The notes below the pieces were generated by a model, which was not told where the DNA came from, ran no database searches, and saw only the letters and a list, made by a program, of their open reading frames with translations. A program made the translations under genes and the position numbers. This document shows positions 44,101 to 52,374 of a DNA stretch of 64,000 nt, piece by piece (positions within the stretch are counted from its first letter, which is position 1; every line of letters begins with the position of its first letter). The stretch comes from RUG14223 sp051881075 (GTDB lineage: Bacteria > Bacillota > Clostridia > Oscillospirales > Acutalibacteraceae): positions 1 through 64,000 of the forward strand of contig JBJEPE010000034.1 of the NCBI GenBank assembly GCA_051881075.1, read 5' to 3'.

Positions 44101-45305
44101 ACCTTGTTTATGCTTTTACAGATTCAGAAATACGTGATGGTGCATTTGCAATAGCTTCTGCATTGTTTGGTGTTCCACCGCTTACGGTACTTATACCTGC
44201 TGCAAAAATTGCTATAATAATTGCAATAGCAATAGCGGAGTCTGCATATGATCTTTATCTGTTAAAACAGGGTAGAGCAGTTCCGATTTATAAGTCAAAA
44301 GATACTTGGAACATGAAATTAAGCTCTATAATTGGAAATGCGGCGTCAGGTGTTGTTAATGCGGCTATTGATAAGGGTACTAACTTACTTACAAATTGGT
44401 TAGAGAAGACAAGCGATGAGCTATCTGATCTTATTAATAAAAACAAAGAAAAATTTGCAGAGGCCATGGGCAAAGCGATTGATGATAAATTTGACAAGTA
44501 TGCATTATTACCGCTTGAACAACTTTCTGAAGAGTGTACGGCAGCAAACATGATGGAAGCTTGCGGCGACTTTACAAAGATTGAAGATAAGGTTGCGCAT
44601 GTAGAAAAGAAACTTGACGACTGGCTGAGCAAGCAGTCAATCAGTGGACAGGCGCAGGACGTTATTTATGAGATTAAGGCCAATGCAGTAGAAGTATGTA
44701 AGGGTCAGATTGAAAATATGTTTAATGCCTTGGAAAAATCTGCACAAGGACAGATAGATGCTGTAGAGAAAACCATAGAAAGTATTAGAAAGAAGATTAG
44801 AGAATCGGTTAGCAACGCTATTGACCAAGTTGGTAACGGTCTTAATACAGTAAAGAATAATATTATTAATGAAATCGAAGATGCAGCAGCTAAGGGTGCA
44901 GATAACCTAAAGGATCTTATCACATCAAATATTGATGTATCATTTGGACAGAGCTCAACTAGCTTTGCTCAGAAGGGTACAACAAGCGTACTTTCAAGCA
45001 TACTTTCTTGGCAATACAGTGATTATATGAACCTCTTCTTACTTATAGCTACTCTTGCTAATGAAGAAAAAGTATTGCTTAGAACAGCCGATGTTATCCA
45101 AGCTAATATGCAGCACATTAATAAGAAAGCAGGCATTAGCGATGTATTCCTTATGGAAAAGGCAAATACTTATCTTAAGGTAGAAGCAAAGGTACAGGTT
45201 AAACCGCTTATGTTAGCTTTGCCAATGATACAGGAAACTACTAAGAACCAGCTTTCTGGGGTTAATTGGTACACAATTTCTTATTCAGCTACAAAGGGTT
45301 ATTAA
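41109..45305 (+). CDS. Large TadG-like (DUF5702-type) membrane-anchored protein
   Basis: The 1398-residue protein begins MMKFFSRTKGAVSIFLVIIL, one membrane helix directly after a pilin-like Lys-Gly. It then has VDSSRLKLGQAAASAAGDIT, as in TadG-like and DUF5702 proteins of clostridial Tad loci. The long ectodomain has several coiled-coil-rich stretches (about 180-230, 320-400, 590-720, 1070-1260), a Pro-rich patch (PSKPTKPTEPAV) and an acidic Lys/Glu stretch near 790-830. A conserved hydrophobic segment lies around residues 980-1050 (AAKIAIIIAIAIAES). It may cap or anchor the pilus in the thick wall. It is by far the largest core tad gene here. Confidence 0.75.
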   Translation: MMKFFSRTKGAVSIFLVIILVPMLAVASVMVDSSRLKLGQAAASAAGDITLNTALSQYNNMLKDIYGLFATSQNNESLLESLGTYYKECIEVNGVNASDANTYVEKIMNTFGAGGSTASRDLLNIAVDDFTVSAPEGANLANPLMLKKQITEFMKYRAPLNLGLEILDAVKIFKNLSKQTKVIEKQQKYYEEQKKIFSLCEDAWSHFYDYSMEDYVPTEYYYNKMVWNFKGKDYASGKYTLDEDDTDNFETYYDKLALVSDHIALYLSNYKYYTNPAIKGKSVDSTKIMQYKNNNYETELNLNSSISYKSGKTTYDDVRDAIAAVEKAIGKVKRMQKDNEQYKKYALALKGTLSEREQVEIVEQFNREYDKDNNQWIKAILELKAAYQSLLNAKENIPNPLPSKPTKPTEPAVVNAPGAKPSDPGTKPTDPGTSATSSQKAAYSSALSQWNSASKAVSDWYAASSAYYTYIHVTLPNYNTAVAEWKEEVKKWERKYLDDKGCKLNHAGEETATCDYANGANGATKNSVQATNTLNSAKEYLKNFSKITCKINDFYNNKKDYVTKLMIKDAKVIIEVKKDSKDLYFDNLTTKIAALQAAKSTLGQIYTISVSLDGKLADWELAANDSDLNDDETTIAQREEIANLKGIIKSDEIKALETRVGNVKASLEKTLEELKAFKVGSKNLWELPVSEADMNKTTIDFETAKDIIKDFKALLTVNPYNINYAPIMNSDNTDFDMTHKDIWTRSYKSGVITTSWADDSNPNPSVSFGQTRFYQYLYANFDTGEKPKTGKVAEGEGEEEKQTDKAEEKAEESKTAVENDNKNKSKNEVTNMSNKPSSSWAAVCAAIESNSMNSINTSNEQDLGNVTNGIEKLFEGLFEAISGALVKVRDCLYLDSYIMNMFSYDTFEAEIVYNMQVDSGASDPKGMPISDDFWNGSTANSKYSAEIEKAKSMTLTPITPDNNFAYGAEVEYILYGGTNSSNITKAYATIFGIRLALNLVYAFTDSEIRDGAFAIASALFGVPPLTVLIPAAKIAIIIAIAIAESAYDLYLLKQGRAVPIYKSKDTWNMKLSSIIGNAASGVVNAAIDKGTNLLTNWLEKTSDELSDLINKNKEKFAEAMGKAIDDKFDKYALLPLEQLSEECTAANMMEACGDFTKIEDKVAHVEKKLDDWLSKQSISGQAQDVIYEIKANAVEVCKGQIENMFNALEKSAQGQIDAVEKTIESIRKKIRESVSNAIDQVGNGLNTVKNNIINEIEDAAAKGADNLKDLITSNIDVSFGQSSTSFAQKGTTSVLSSILSWQYSDYMNLFLLIATLANEEKVLLRTADVIQANMQHINKKAGISDVFLMEKANTYLKVEAKVQVKPLMLALPMIQETTKNQLSGVNWYTISYSATKGY

Positions 45306-45320
45306 TCACATAACAATTAC

Positions 45321-45341
45321 ATATTGTATAATATACAATAT
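45321..45341. promoter_or_regulatory. Perfect 21-bp palindrome between tad genes
   Basis: ATATTGTATA (45321-45330) and TATACAATAT (45332-45341) are a perfect inverted repeat with one central base. It contains a TATAAT-like hexamer and is followed by a T-rich stretch. It may be an operator, an internal promoter or an AT-rich terminator. The next gene starts 26 bases on. Confidence 0.45.
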
Positions 45342-45366
45342 ATTTTATTAATGAAAGGCGAAAGCA

Positions 45367-46047
45367 ATGAAAAGAATAATAGCTTTAATGTTAGTTGCTG
45401 TACTTGCAATAAGTATAGTAGGCTGTTCAGACAAAGAAGAAAAGCCAAATAACGGTACAGATACTGGCTCTAGTCAATTTGTAAACAGCGATACCAACAA
45501 TTCCAGTGATGGTGACAGCAGTCAGGGTAGTAGTGATATTCCTCACACAATGTATGATGATTTACCGAATTATGTAAACGTACTTTTCCGTGAAATATAT
45601 ATCAGCACACCCGCATGGCGCAATGACGAAGAAATATACGGTAATAAACTGAGCGATTCTAATGACTATGTTATAGCCATCACATATAATGTCGATGATG
45701 AGTATACAGGCGCTATTGAGGATATTTTAGATGAGACCTACACGCCATTCACAAAAACAGTCGGCAGACACGCTGTTACCAATGAATTTGGTGAGTATAA
45801 GCTTACCACAAAAGAAAAGGTTACACTTGACTGCGGCGCAGAGGCAATAAAGTTTGAGGGTACAATGAGTGCCAACCAATATTCGTCTGTTGTTGACTAT
45901 TATGTTTACGGTTACAGCTTTGTATATGACAGAGCAACAATAACAGTAGGTGCATCCATTGTTAATCCTGATGTTATTGACGCTAAAAAAGATACTATGA
46001 AAGATATTATTGATAGGATGGTTAAGACCATCAGAACTCAGCCATAA
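45367..46047 (+). CDS. Lipoprotein in the Tad locus
   Basis: The 226-residue protein has a typical lipoprotein signal (lipobox ISIVGC, Cys at residue 20), a linker rich in Asn, Asp and Ser up to about residue 58, then a compact domain with YVNVLFREIYISTPAWR and VDYYVYGYSFVYD. I do not recognise a family. Lodged between two pilus-assembly genes in the same orientation, it may act as a membrane-side accessory of the machine, in place of the TadD-type lipoprotein of diderm loci. That role is inferred from position. Confidence 0.82.
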   Translation: MKRIIALMLVAVLAISIVGCSDKEEKPNNGTDTGSSQFVNSDTNNSSDGDSSQGSSDIPHTMYDDLPNYVNVLFREIYISTPAWRNDEEIYGNKLSDSNDYVIAITYNVDDEYTGAIEDILDETYTPFTKTVGRHAVTNEFGEYKLTTKEKVTLDCGAEAIKFEGTMSANQYSSVVDYYVYGYSFVYDRATITVGASIVNPDVIDAKKDTMKDIIDRMVKTIRTQP

Positions 46048-46079
46048 TATCTGTCGATAAAAAGAACGGAGGTAACAAA

Positions 46080-47423
46080 ATGTTTAGAAAAGATGAAAAA
46101 GGTGCTATAGTTGTTGAAGCAACATTATCACTTACTACGTTCTTGTTCCTATTCTTTATGATTTTCAGTCTTATATCGGCAGCACGCTGTGAGGCGATAT
46201 TAGGAGTTGCTCTAAACAACTCTGCAAAAGAGATTTCTCAGTACAGCTACCTTTACGGCCTTACAGGCATTAATGGTAGCTTGAGAGATACCCTTGAAAC
46301 TGATGCTGATGATAAAATTGATGATGTTATAAGTAACGTAGGCACACTGTACAACAGCCTATCTGGCGTTGCAACGTCTGCCGGAGAAGCAGTAGGCGAA
46401 ATTAAAGATGCAGGTGGCGATCCTGCGACTATTTCAGCACAATGGGATAGTTTATCTGCGCAATTAGCCAATGTTAAGAGCGAGACTTCGAGCAGCGCTA
46501 CTTCAATAAAGAATACGCTTGAGAGTATATGTAAGGATCCAAAAGATTTTATGTTCGGTATTGCAAAAATTCTTGCAAACGATGCACTTAATACGGCTAA
46601 ATCAAGAGTAATAGCCGAACCTGTTTCAAGAGTGCTTGTTAAAAAGCATCTTGAAAGAGAAGACGGACAAAGCATAGATTCCTTCCTGCATCAATTAGGT
46701 GTAGTAAAAGGTACCTATCTTGGTACAGAATCATATTTTAACGGTTTGGATTTTTCAAAATCTCAGTTGTTCCCGAATAATACTGATGAAATTAATTTGA
46801 TTGTAAACTATAAAATTCAGGTTATTCAGTTGCTTAATGTAGATTTTAAGTTTGATATAACTCAAAAAGCAAAGACAAAGGCTTGGTTTGAAGGCGACGG
46901 TACAAGACTTAAGAAGGACGGTACTGTAGATAAGGGAGATTCTGGTGATTCTTCTACAGCTCCTAACGGTATGTGGAGCGCAGAGCTTGCCAGACACCTT
47001 GGCATTATGGAGATAAGAAATAATTTGGGATATCAGGCAATAAGCGCACAAGGTGGCGGATTACACGGATATAACACATCTACAAACACATTTGCTATAG
47101 TATCTACTTATAATCCGTTTAACTACTGCTCTTCGGTATCAGAGGTTGATAAAAGTATAGTAACCAAGAGCTTAGAGGAGCTTGCTAAAGATATGAAGGC
47201 TCAGACAAGCACACTCACCACTGTTACGTTAAACGGCACAGATAAATGGGGTAATCCAAAACAGGATAAAGTTTCTGTTCCTAAGAACGCAAATAACGTA
47301 ATTTATCTTGCTATTCCGGAGGATCCGGGCTTAGAGCAGATATTTCAGGATGCATTAAAGGATGCAAATACAAACGGTGTTAAAATTGAGATCGTACCAT
47401 GCGGTGGTAACGGTTTAGGCTAA
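46080..47423 (+). CDS. TadE/TadF-like pseudopilin with large ectodomain
   Basis: The 447-residue protein starts FRKDEKGAIVVEATLSLTTF: a basic leader, a Gly-Ala junction and Glu at +5, the canonical prepilin-peptidase site, followed by one hydrophobic helix. The ectodomain of about 400 residues is much longer than in ordinary TadE/F and includes a helical stretch (about 75-200) and an SPOR-free C-terminal part with YLAIPEDPGLEQIFQDAL. GGAGG lies about 6 bases before the ATG. It is probably processed and placed in the pilus or at its base. Confidence 0.8.
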   Translation: MFRKDEKGAIVVEATLSLTTFLFLFFMIFSLISAARCEAILGVALNNSAKEISQYSYLYGLTGINGSLRDTLETDADDKIDDVISNVGTLYNSLSGVATSAGEAVGEIKDAGGDPATISAQWDSLSAQLANVKSETSSSATSIKNTLESICKDPKDFMFGIAKILANDALNTAKSRVIAEPVSRVLVKKHLEREDGQSIDSFLHQLGVVKGTYLGTESYFNGLDFSKSQLFPNNTDEINLIVNYKIQVIQLLNVDFKFDITQKAKTKAWFEGDGTRLKKDGTVDKGDSGDSSTAPNGMWSAELARHLGIMEIRNNLGYQAISAQGGGLHGYNTSTNTFAIVSTYNPFNYCSSVSEVDKSIVTKSLEELAKDMKAQTSTLTTVTLNGTDKWGNPKQDKVSVPKNANNVIYLAIPEDPGLEQIFQDALKDANTNGVKIEIVPCGGNGLG

Positions 47424-47434
47424 ATTTAAATATA

Positions 47435-47466
47435 TCTCCTCCGTGGTTTATTAGCTGCGGAGGAGA
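47435..47466 (+). promoter_or_regulatory. Intercistronic hairpin before the prepilin peptidase gene
   Basis: A perfect 9-bp stem (47435-47443 with 47458-47466) is followed by ATTAATCG, a poor U-tract. It may reduce transcription of the downstream genes or protect the upstream mRNA. Confidence 0.5.
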
Positions 47467-47497
47467 ATTAATCGTTTAATATGGAAGGGGTTAGAGT

Positions 47498-48175
47498 ATG
47501 AGATTAGCACTTTCACTGGTGTGGGTCGTAGTACTTGCGTTATGTAATTGGGTTTATTTGTCAAGAGCAAGGGTGCTTAAAGCAGAGGGCTTATCTGCTA
47601 AGATATCCGCAGTATTAAAATGCCGCACAATAATAAAGGTTTATACCGCAATAGCCCTTGTGGCTATGATTTGTCTTGCTTTTTGGCAGGAGAGCGTTTT
47701 TGCAAGAACTTTTTTTCTTAATATAAGATACATAACACTTATTGGATTGTTGGTACCTCTTGCATATGAGGACTTTTTTACAAGGCGTATATCTAATAAA
47801 GTTGTGCTTACAGGTCTTATAATGAGAGTATTACTTTATATACTTGAATTTATAGGATATGATAGAGAATATTTTTGGTCAACCTTTAAACAGAGCTTAA
47901 TGGGATTTCTGATTGGACTGGCATTCTTGCTTTTAGGATGCTTTATAATAAAAGACGGCATCGGTATGGGTGACGTGAAGATGCTTATGATATTAGGATT
48001 ATACTTAGGGCTTTACCCCGCTATGACAGCTATATTATTCTCATTAATAGTATCATTTGTATCAGCTGTTGTATTGTTAATAAAAAGAAGTAAAGGTAGA
48101 AAAGATACTTTACCTTTTGCACCGTGTGTGCTTATTGGAACATTTTTATCAATGATTTTAACTACACCGATTTAA
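47498..48175 (+). CDS. tadV: TadV/CpaA-like prepilin peptidase (A24)
   Basis: The 225-residue protein has about seven membrane helices and belongs to the A24 aspartic peptidases, which cut prepilin leaders on the cytoplasmic face. The two catalytic aspartates should be Asp in YEDFFTRRISN (about residue 93) and Asp in GMGDVKM (about 154), the GxGD signature. No N-terminal methylase domain is present, as expected for the TadV class. Likely substrates in this window are the Flp1-type pilin (40099), TadE (40429) and the TadE-like protein (46080). Confidence 0.9.
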   Translation: MRLALSLVWVVVLALCNWVYLSRARVLKAEGLSAKISAVLKCRTIIKVYTAIALVAMICLAFWQESVFARTFFLNIRYITLIGLLVPLAYEDFFTRRISNKVVLTGLIMRVLLYILEFIGYDREYFWSTFKQSLMGFLIGLAFLLLGCFIIKDGIGMGDVKMLMILGLYLGLYPAMTAILFSLIVSFVSAVVLLIKRSKGRKDTLPFAPCVLIGTFLSMILTTPI

Positions 48176-48204
48176 TGACATCAGTGTAAGAAAGGGTTGA
48201 ATTT

Positions 48205-49548
48205 ATGAAAAAGAATAATAACAGATTGTATGTTATGCTTGCTATAATAGCACTTGTTGGTCTTTCATGGTATCAGCTTATCAATTCGTCGGTGTCATTA
48301 CAGGAGGAGTATGACGGATACCTGGCGACTGCAAGATCTCAGGATGATAAAGGCGTAAGAACAGACGCTTTAGAGGCGTATAACATGGCTATGGGAATGG
48401 CCGACAGTATAGAATTAAGAGAAGAAGTTGCAGACTTCTATAGAAGAAATTTTAATGAAGCACAGTGGGAAGAATTTTGTAAAGAAACAAAGGACACTTA
48501 TCCAAAAGAGGCTAAGAGTTATGAAATATTGATGAATCTCTATAAGGAAACAGGAGATTACGCAATGCTTTTCTCTACTTATGAGGAGGCTAAAAAAAAG
48601 CAATTATTAACAGATACTATAAAAACTGTTTACAACAATTCATACTATGATTATGAGATAACAAATGCAGAATATGAAGATATTGGTGGATTTACTAATA
48701 ATATGTGTCCTATAAAAAAGAAAGAAAAATGGGGAATTGTTTCAAGTTCTGGAACAGTAATTATTCCAACAGAATATGAAAAGGTATCGGGATTTACCAG
48801 TTCTGGTTTTGCTGCTGCTTTATCTGAGGAAAACGGTTATGTTATATTAAACGAAGAAAACGAAATAAAATATGCAGATGAACAAAAACGTAATATCACA
48901 GATATGGGCTTTTTGTCTCAAGATAAAATAGCTGCCCAAATCAACGGAAAGTATTGTTATATGAATGTTGATTTTAAAAATGAGTTCGGTAGCTATGATT
49001 ACGCAACTACTTATTATGGCGGAATTGCTGCTGTAAAGAACAGCGATAAGTGGATGATAGTCAATGAAGCCGGTGAGCAGGTAGGCTCTGAATCCTTTGA
49101 TGATATTAAGCTTGACAAAACACTTGTTGCATTTAGAAACGGTGTTGCGTTTGCTCAAAAAAATGGTAAATATTACCTTATAAATACACAGGGCGACGTA
49201 ATTTGTGATACAGCATTTGAGGATGCAGAGGCATTTGCATCAGAGGGATATGCTGCTGCAAAGTATAACGGTTCATGGGGCTTTGTGGATACAACAGGTA
49301 AGTTTGTAATAAATCCGCAGTATATGTATGCACACTCATTCACAAACGACCTTGCTGCCGTATCTAACGGTGAAGAATGGGTTTATATAAACACCAACAA
49401 CGATATCGTTATTGAAGGTAAGAAAGGTGACGAAGAGTCAAATCTTGTTTTTGAAGAAGCAAGACAGTTTAGTGATAATGGCGCAGCATTTGTTAAGATT
49501 AACGGATACTGGTCGTTATTAAAGATTTACAGACAAACTTATGCGTAA
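48205..49548 (+). CDS. Membrane-anchored WG-repeat protein
   Basis: The 447-residue protein has one N-terminal membrane helix (about 9-27), a helical TPR-like segment (about 35-145) and then five or so WG repeats of about 45 residues: KWGIVSSSGTVIIPTEYEKV, KWMIVNEAGEQVGSESFDDI, KYYLINTQGDVICDTAFEDA, SWGFVDTTGKFVINPQYMYA and a final YWSLL. WG repeats form beta-rich surfaces, often in protein-binding roles. The gene is 29 bases after tadV and 35 bases before the FHA gene, within the pilus operon, so a role in assembly or regulation is plausible but unproven. Confidence 0.82.
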   Translation: MKKNNNRLYVMLAIIALVGLSWYQLINSSVSLQEEYDGYLATARSQDDKGVRTDALEAYNMAMGMADSIELREEVADFYRRNFNEAQWEEFCKETKDTYPKEAKSYEILMNLYKETGDYAMLFSTYEEAKKKQLLTDTIKTVYNNSYYDYEITNAEYEDIGGFTNNMCPIKKKEKWGIVSSSGTVIIPTEYEKVSGFTSSGFAAALSEENGYVILNEENEIKYADEQKRNITDMGFLSQDKIAAQINGKYCYMNVDFKNEFGSYDYATTYYGGIAAVKNSDKWMIVNEAGEQVGSESFDDIKLDKTLVAFRNGVAFAQKNGKYYLINTQGDVICDTAFEDAEAFASEGYAAAKYNGSWGFVDTTGKFVINPQYMYAHSFTNDLAAVSNGEEWVYINTNNDIVIEGKKGDEESNLVFEEARQFSDNGAAFVKINGYWSLLKIYRQTYA

Positions 49549-49583
49549 TAAAGCAGAGCAAATTCAGAAAGTGGTGACTTAAA

Positions 49584-51236
49584 ATGTATGATTTTACATT
49601 TGAAAATCAAGGTTCAAATACGTTCCTTGTTTATAAGCTTAAAGAAACAGACAGCATAGATTCATTTGACTACGGTATGCTGAGAAATAATAAAATAGAG
49701 GGCATTCTAGAGCCTATTATCACACAGATGAATAACAATGTAACAATCAAGTTTAATATTTCATCAAAAATTGCATTAAAGCAATACTTTGAGGGTGTTG
49801 TTAATAAGAAGAGAATATTAACCGTTTTTTCAACTATTACAAATGCGGCTCTTAATGCAGAGGAATATATGCTTGAACCTACAAGCTTCCTGTTTGATTT
49901 GGACTACATATTTGTAAACGTTTCTACAGCAGAGGCTCAGATGATCTGCTTACCTATACTTAACAAGCCACAGAATACAGATATCTCTGCGTTCTTTAAA
50001 AATATAATGTTCAGTACACAGTTTGACCAAACTGAGAATGCTGACTATGTTGCAAAGATAATAAGCTATCTTAACGGTACGACAAACTTCTCTTTGCTTG
50101 AGTTTAAGAAAGTTCTTGCACAGATGACCAATGGAGTTCAACAGGTAGCTCCTGCACCGGTGGTAACAGCGCAGCCTGTCGTTAATCGCGTGCCAAGCGC
50201 ACCTGCTCCACGTCCACCTATGAGCGCACCTGCACCACAGGCACCGTCAGCACCGCGTCCACCTATGGGCGGCGCACCGCAAGGCGGCCCACGTCCTCCA
50301 ATGGGTGGAGCACCACAAGGCGGCCCACGTCCACCTATGGGTGGAGCACCGCAAGGCGGAGCACCTCAAAGACCGGGACAACCACCTCAGGGCAATGCTC
50401 CGGGAGCGCCTGTAGCTCCTACAGCACCTGCTGCCCATGAGAAAAAGAAGTTCAGCTTGTTTGGTAGCAAAAAGTCTAAGGACACTGCACCGGCTACACC
50501 GCAAAATCCCGGTATGCTACTTCCGGGTCAAAACACAGCATTACCAACAATGAATACAGGCGCAACTGTTCCTACTAAGGGACAGGCACCTTCTGCACCT
50601 TCTGCACCACGTCCACCAATGGGAGGCGCACCACAAGGCGGTCCACGTCCACCAATGGGAGGCGCACCACAAGGCGGTCCACGTCCACCAATGGGAGGTG
50701 CACCACAAGGCGGTCCACGTCCACCAATGGGAGGTGCACCACAAGGTGGTCCACGTCCACCGATGGGCGGTATGCCGCAAGGTAATATGCAGCGTCCGCC
50801 AATGCAACAGCCATCATTCCAACAACCGTTTACACCTGCACCGGCTCCAAGCTCAGGCTTCGGTGAGACTACTGTACTCGGCGGCGGTAATGATGCAGGC
50901 GAGACAACCGTACTCGGCGGCGGTGATAGTCCTATGCAGGCACAAGCTTGTGCAAAGCTTGTAAGAATGAGCAACAATGAGATTATTCCGATTAATAAAC
51001 CATTCTTCAAGATGGGTAAGGAAAGAAGCTTTGTTGACTACTATGTAGATAGCGGATATATAAGCCGTAGCCATGCTAATATTATCACACGTAATAACGA
51101 GTACTATATAGTAGATAATAACTCACGTAACCATACTTATGTAAACGGTCAGATACTACAAAGCAATATGGAGATAAAGCTCCAGAATGGCGATAGAGTA
51201 AGACTTGCTGACCAGGAGTTTGAGTTCAGGAGTTAA
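49584..51236 (+). CDS. FHA-domain phospho-threonine reader with DUF6382-like N-terminus
   Basis: The 550-residue protein has no signal or membrane helix and should be cytoplasmic. The N-terminal domain (about 1-195) resembles DUF6382. A long linker carries two blocks of PRPPMGGAPQGG repeats. Two ETTVLGGG motifs follow (Thr429/Thr430, Thr441/Thr442). The C-terminal FHA domain (about 455-550) keeps the binding residues: FKMGKE, ISRSHANI and HTYVNGQ. FHA domains bind phospho-threonine. The motifs match those of the membrane protein at 54161 and are likely kinase targets, as in GarA-type switches. A terminator follows, and a phosphatase and a kinase gene come next. Confidence 0.9.
   Translation: MYDFTFENQGSNTFLVYKLKETDSIDSFDYGMLRNNKIEGILEPIITQMNNNVTIKFNISSKIALKQYFEGVVNKKRILTVFSTITNAALNAEEYMLEPTSFLFDLDYIFVNVSTAEAQMICLPILNKPQNTDISAFFKNIMFSTQFDQTENADYVAKIISYLNGTTNFSLLEFKKVLAQMTNGVQQVAPAPVVTAQPVVNRVPSAPAPRPPMSAPAPQAPSAPRPPMGGAPQGGPRPPMGGAPQGGPRPPMGGAPQGGAPQRPGQPPQGNAPGAPVAPTAPAAHEKKKFSLFGSKKSKDTAPATPQNPGMLLPGQNTALPTMNTGATVPTKGQAPSAPSAPRPPMGGAPQGGPRPPMGGAPQGGPRPPMGGAPQGGPRPPMGGAPQGGPRPPMGGMPQGNMQRPPMQQPSFQQPFTPAPAPSSGFGETTVLGGGNDAGETTVLGGGDSPMQAQACAKLVRMSNNEIIPINKPFFKMGKERSFVDYYVDSGYISRSHANIITRNNEYYIVDNNSRNHTYVNGQILQSNMEIKLQNGDRVRLADQEFEFRS
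50250..50366 (+). repeat. First block of PRPPMGGAPQGG-coding repeats
   Basis: There are about three copies of a 36-base unit in the linker of the FHA protein. The copies differ mainly at third codon positions. Open frames on the minus strand across this block are repeat artefacts. Confidence 0.75.
50608..50778 (+). repeat. Second block of PRPPMGGAPQGG-coding repeats
   Basis: There are about five near-perfect copies of the same 36-base unit. Greater uniformity than in the first block suggests recent expansion. Copy number may vary among strains. Confidence 0.78.
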
Positions 51237-51248
51237 TAGGCTAATAAT

Positions 51249-51281
51249 GGGACGATTTCGGTCGTCCCTTGACCCCTTTTT
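51249..51281 (+). terminator. Terminator at the end of the Tad-FHA operon
   Basis: A perfect 7-bp stem (51249-51255 with 51262-51268, loop with TTCGG) is followed after some C residues by a T5 run. It separates the pilus/FHA unit from the phosphatase-kinase unit. Confidence 0.7.
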
Positions 51282-51591
51282 ATAAAGGTTTATATAAAAA
51301 CTAAAAATTTTCTATTTTTTTAAACTTGTTGTTAATTTTATACGTCATTATACGTTTGTTAAATTTAATTAATCAGAAAATAATAGAGCAAAATCATATA
51401 AATTTACCCGTTTTTAGTTTATAAATGGTTGCAGTTGCTCTTTATATATAGTCATATAAGACTGAAAAAAGTCAGTATGCATGAGGTTTAGGAATATTTC
51501 TGCATCTGACATATTTAAAAACATTACGGAAATTTAAGCAAAAAATAAATTTGTATCTACAATGGGGTACAAGCTAAGGGAAGTGAACAGG
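51282..51591. other. AT-rich region before the phosphatase-kinase unit
   Basis: No gene is seen. A weak promoter (TTGTTG at 51326-51331, TATACG at 51349-51354, 17 bases apart) is possible. TATACGT occurs twice as a direct repeat (51339 and 51349, 10-base period), so a regulator could bind one face of the helix. Neither site is strong. Confidence 0.4.
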
Positions 51592-52359
51592 TTGGAATTT
51601 ATAGCCTCAATGAGTTCAGATATCGGAACAACCAGAAAGACAAATCAAGACAGCACCACGGTTAAAATAGCCAACACTAACATAGGTAAGGTAGCATTTA
51701 TAGTTGTGTGCGACGGCATGGGCGGTCTTGCTAAGGGTGAACTTGCAAGTGCAACCGTTATTAAGGCGTTTTCAGATTGGTTCTATGAGGATTTTCCTAC
51801 TCTCATAGATATGGGACTGAGCGATGCGGCCTTAAGAAGTCAATGGGAAAACATAATCAGGATTCAAAATGAAAAGATAATGAATTACGGTAGAGCTCAC
51901 GGTTTCAATCTTGGTACTACGGCAACCGTAATGCTTTTAACTCAAACAAGATATTATCTTATGAACGTGGGTGACTCACGTGCATATGAAATCTATGATA
52001 CTGTAAGGCAGCTTACAGAGGATCAGACTGTTGTAGCACAAGAGCTTAAGTACGGCAGAATTACTTATGAGCAATCCTTGACTGATCCAAGAGGAAGTGT
52101 ACTCTTGCAGTGCGTAGGTGCGTCACAGTTAGTTGTACCTGATATGTTCTTTGGAGAAACAAAGCAGAATGCAGTGTATATGTTGTGCTCTGACGGATTT
52201 AGACACGTAATAACAAATGATGAGCTTTATCAGTGCTTTAATGCTGCAGTATGTACTGATGCCAACATAATGAAGAATAACGCTGAATATCTTATTGAGC
52301 TTGATAAACAGCGTAATGAAAAGGATAACATAACGGTATCACTTGTAAGAACATATTAA
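51592..52359 (+). CDS. PP2C-type Ser/Thr protein phosphatase
   Basis: The 255-residue PPM/PP2C phosphatase removes phosphate from Ser/Thr using two metal ions. Motifs: SDIGTTRKTNQDS, CDGMGG (metal ligand Asp41), GTTATVMLL, NVGDSRAYE, LCSDGFRHV and KDNITVSLV, all intact. I favour TTG 51592, preceded by AAGGGAAG and giving a family-like MEFIAS-type N-terminus; the in-frame ATG 51562 lacks a ribosome site. There is no membrane helix, so it is cytoplasmic. It is 15 bases upstream of the kinase gene, the standard Stp-PknB pairing, and should reverse the phosphorylation made by that kinase. Confidence 0.93.
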   Translation: MEFIASMSSDIGTTRKTNQDSTTVKIANTNIGKVAFIVVCDGMGGLAKGELASATVIKAFSDWFYEDFPTLIDMGLSDAALRSQWENIIRIQNEKIMNYGRAHGFNLGTTATVMLLTQTRYYLMNVGDSRAYEIYDTVRQLTEDQTVVAQELKYGRITYEQSLTDPRGSVLLQCVGASQLVVPDMFFGETKQNAVYMLCSDGFRHVITNDELYQCFNAAVCTDANIMKNNAEYLIELDKQRNEKDNITVSLVRTY

Positions 52360-52374
52360 TGAGGGGGAAAACGA

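Noticed and set aside
50528..51010. Minus-strand open frame of 160 codons rich in Gly/Pro/Ile, with two more nearby
   Set aside because: It lies fully inside the FHA gene and comes from the repeats read backwards; no ribosome site and no promoter.
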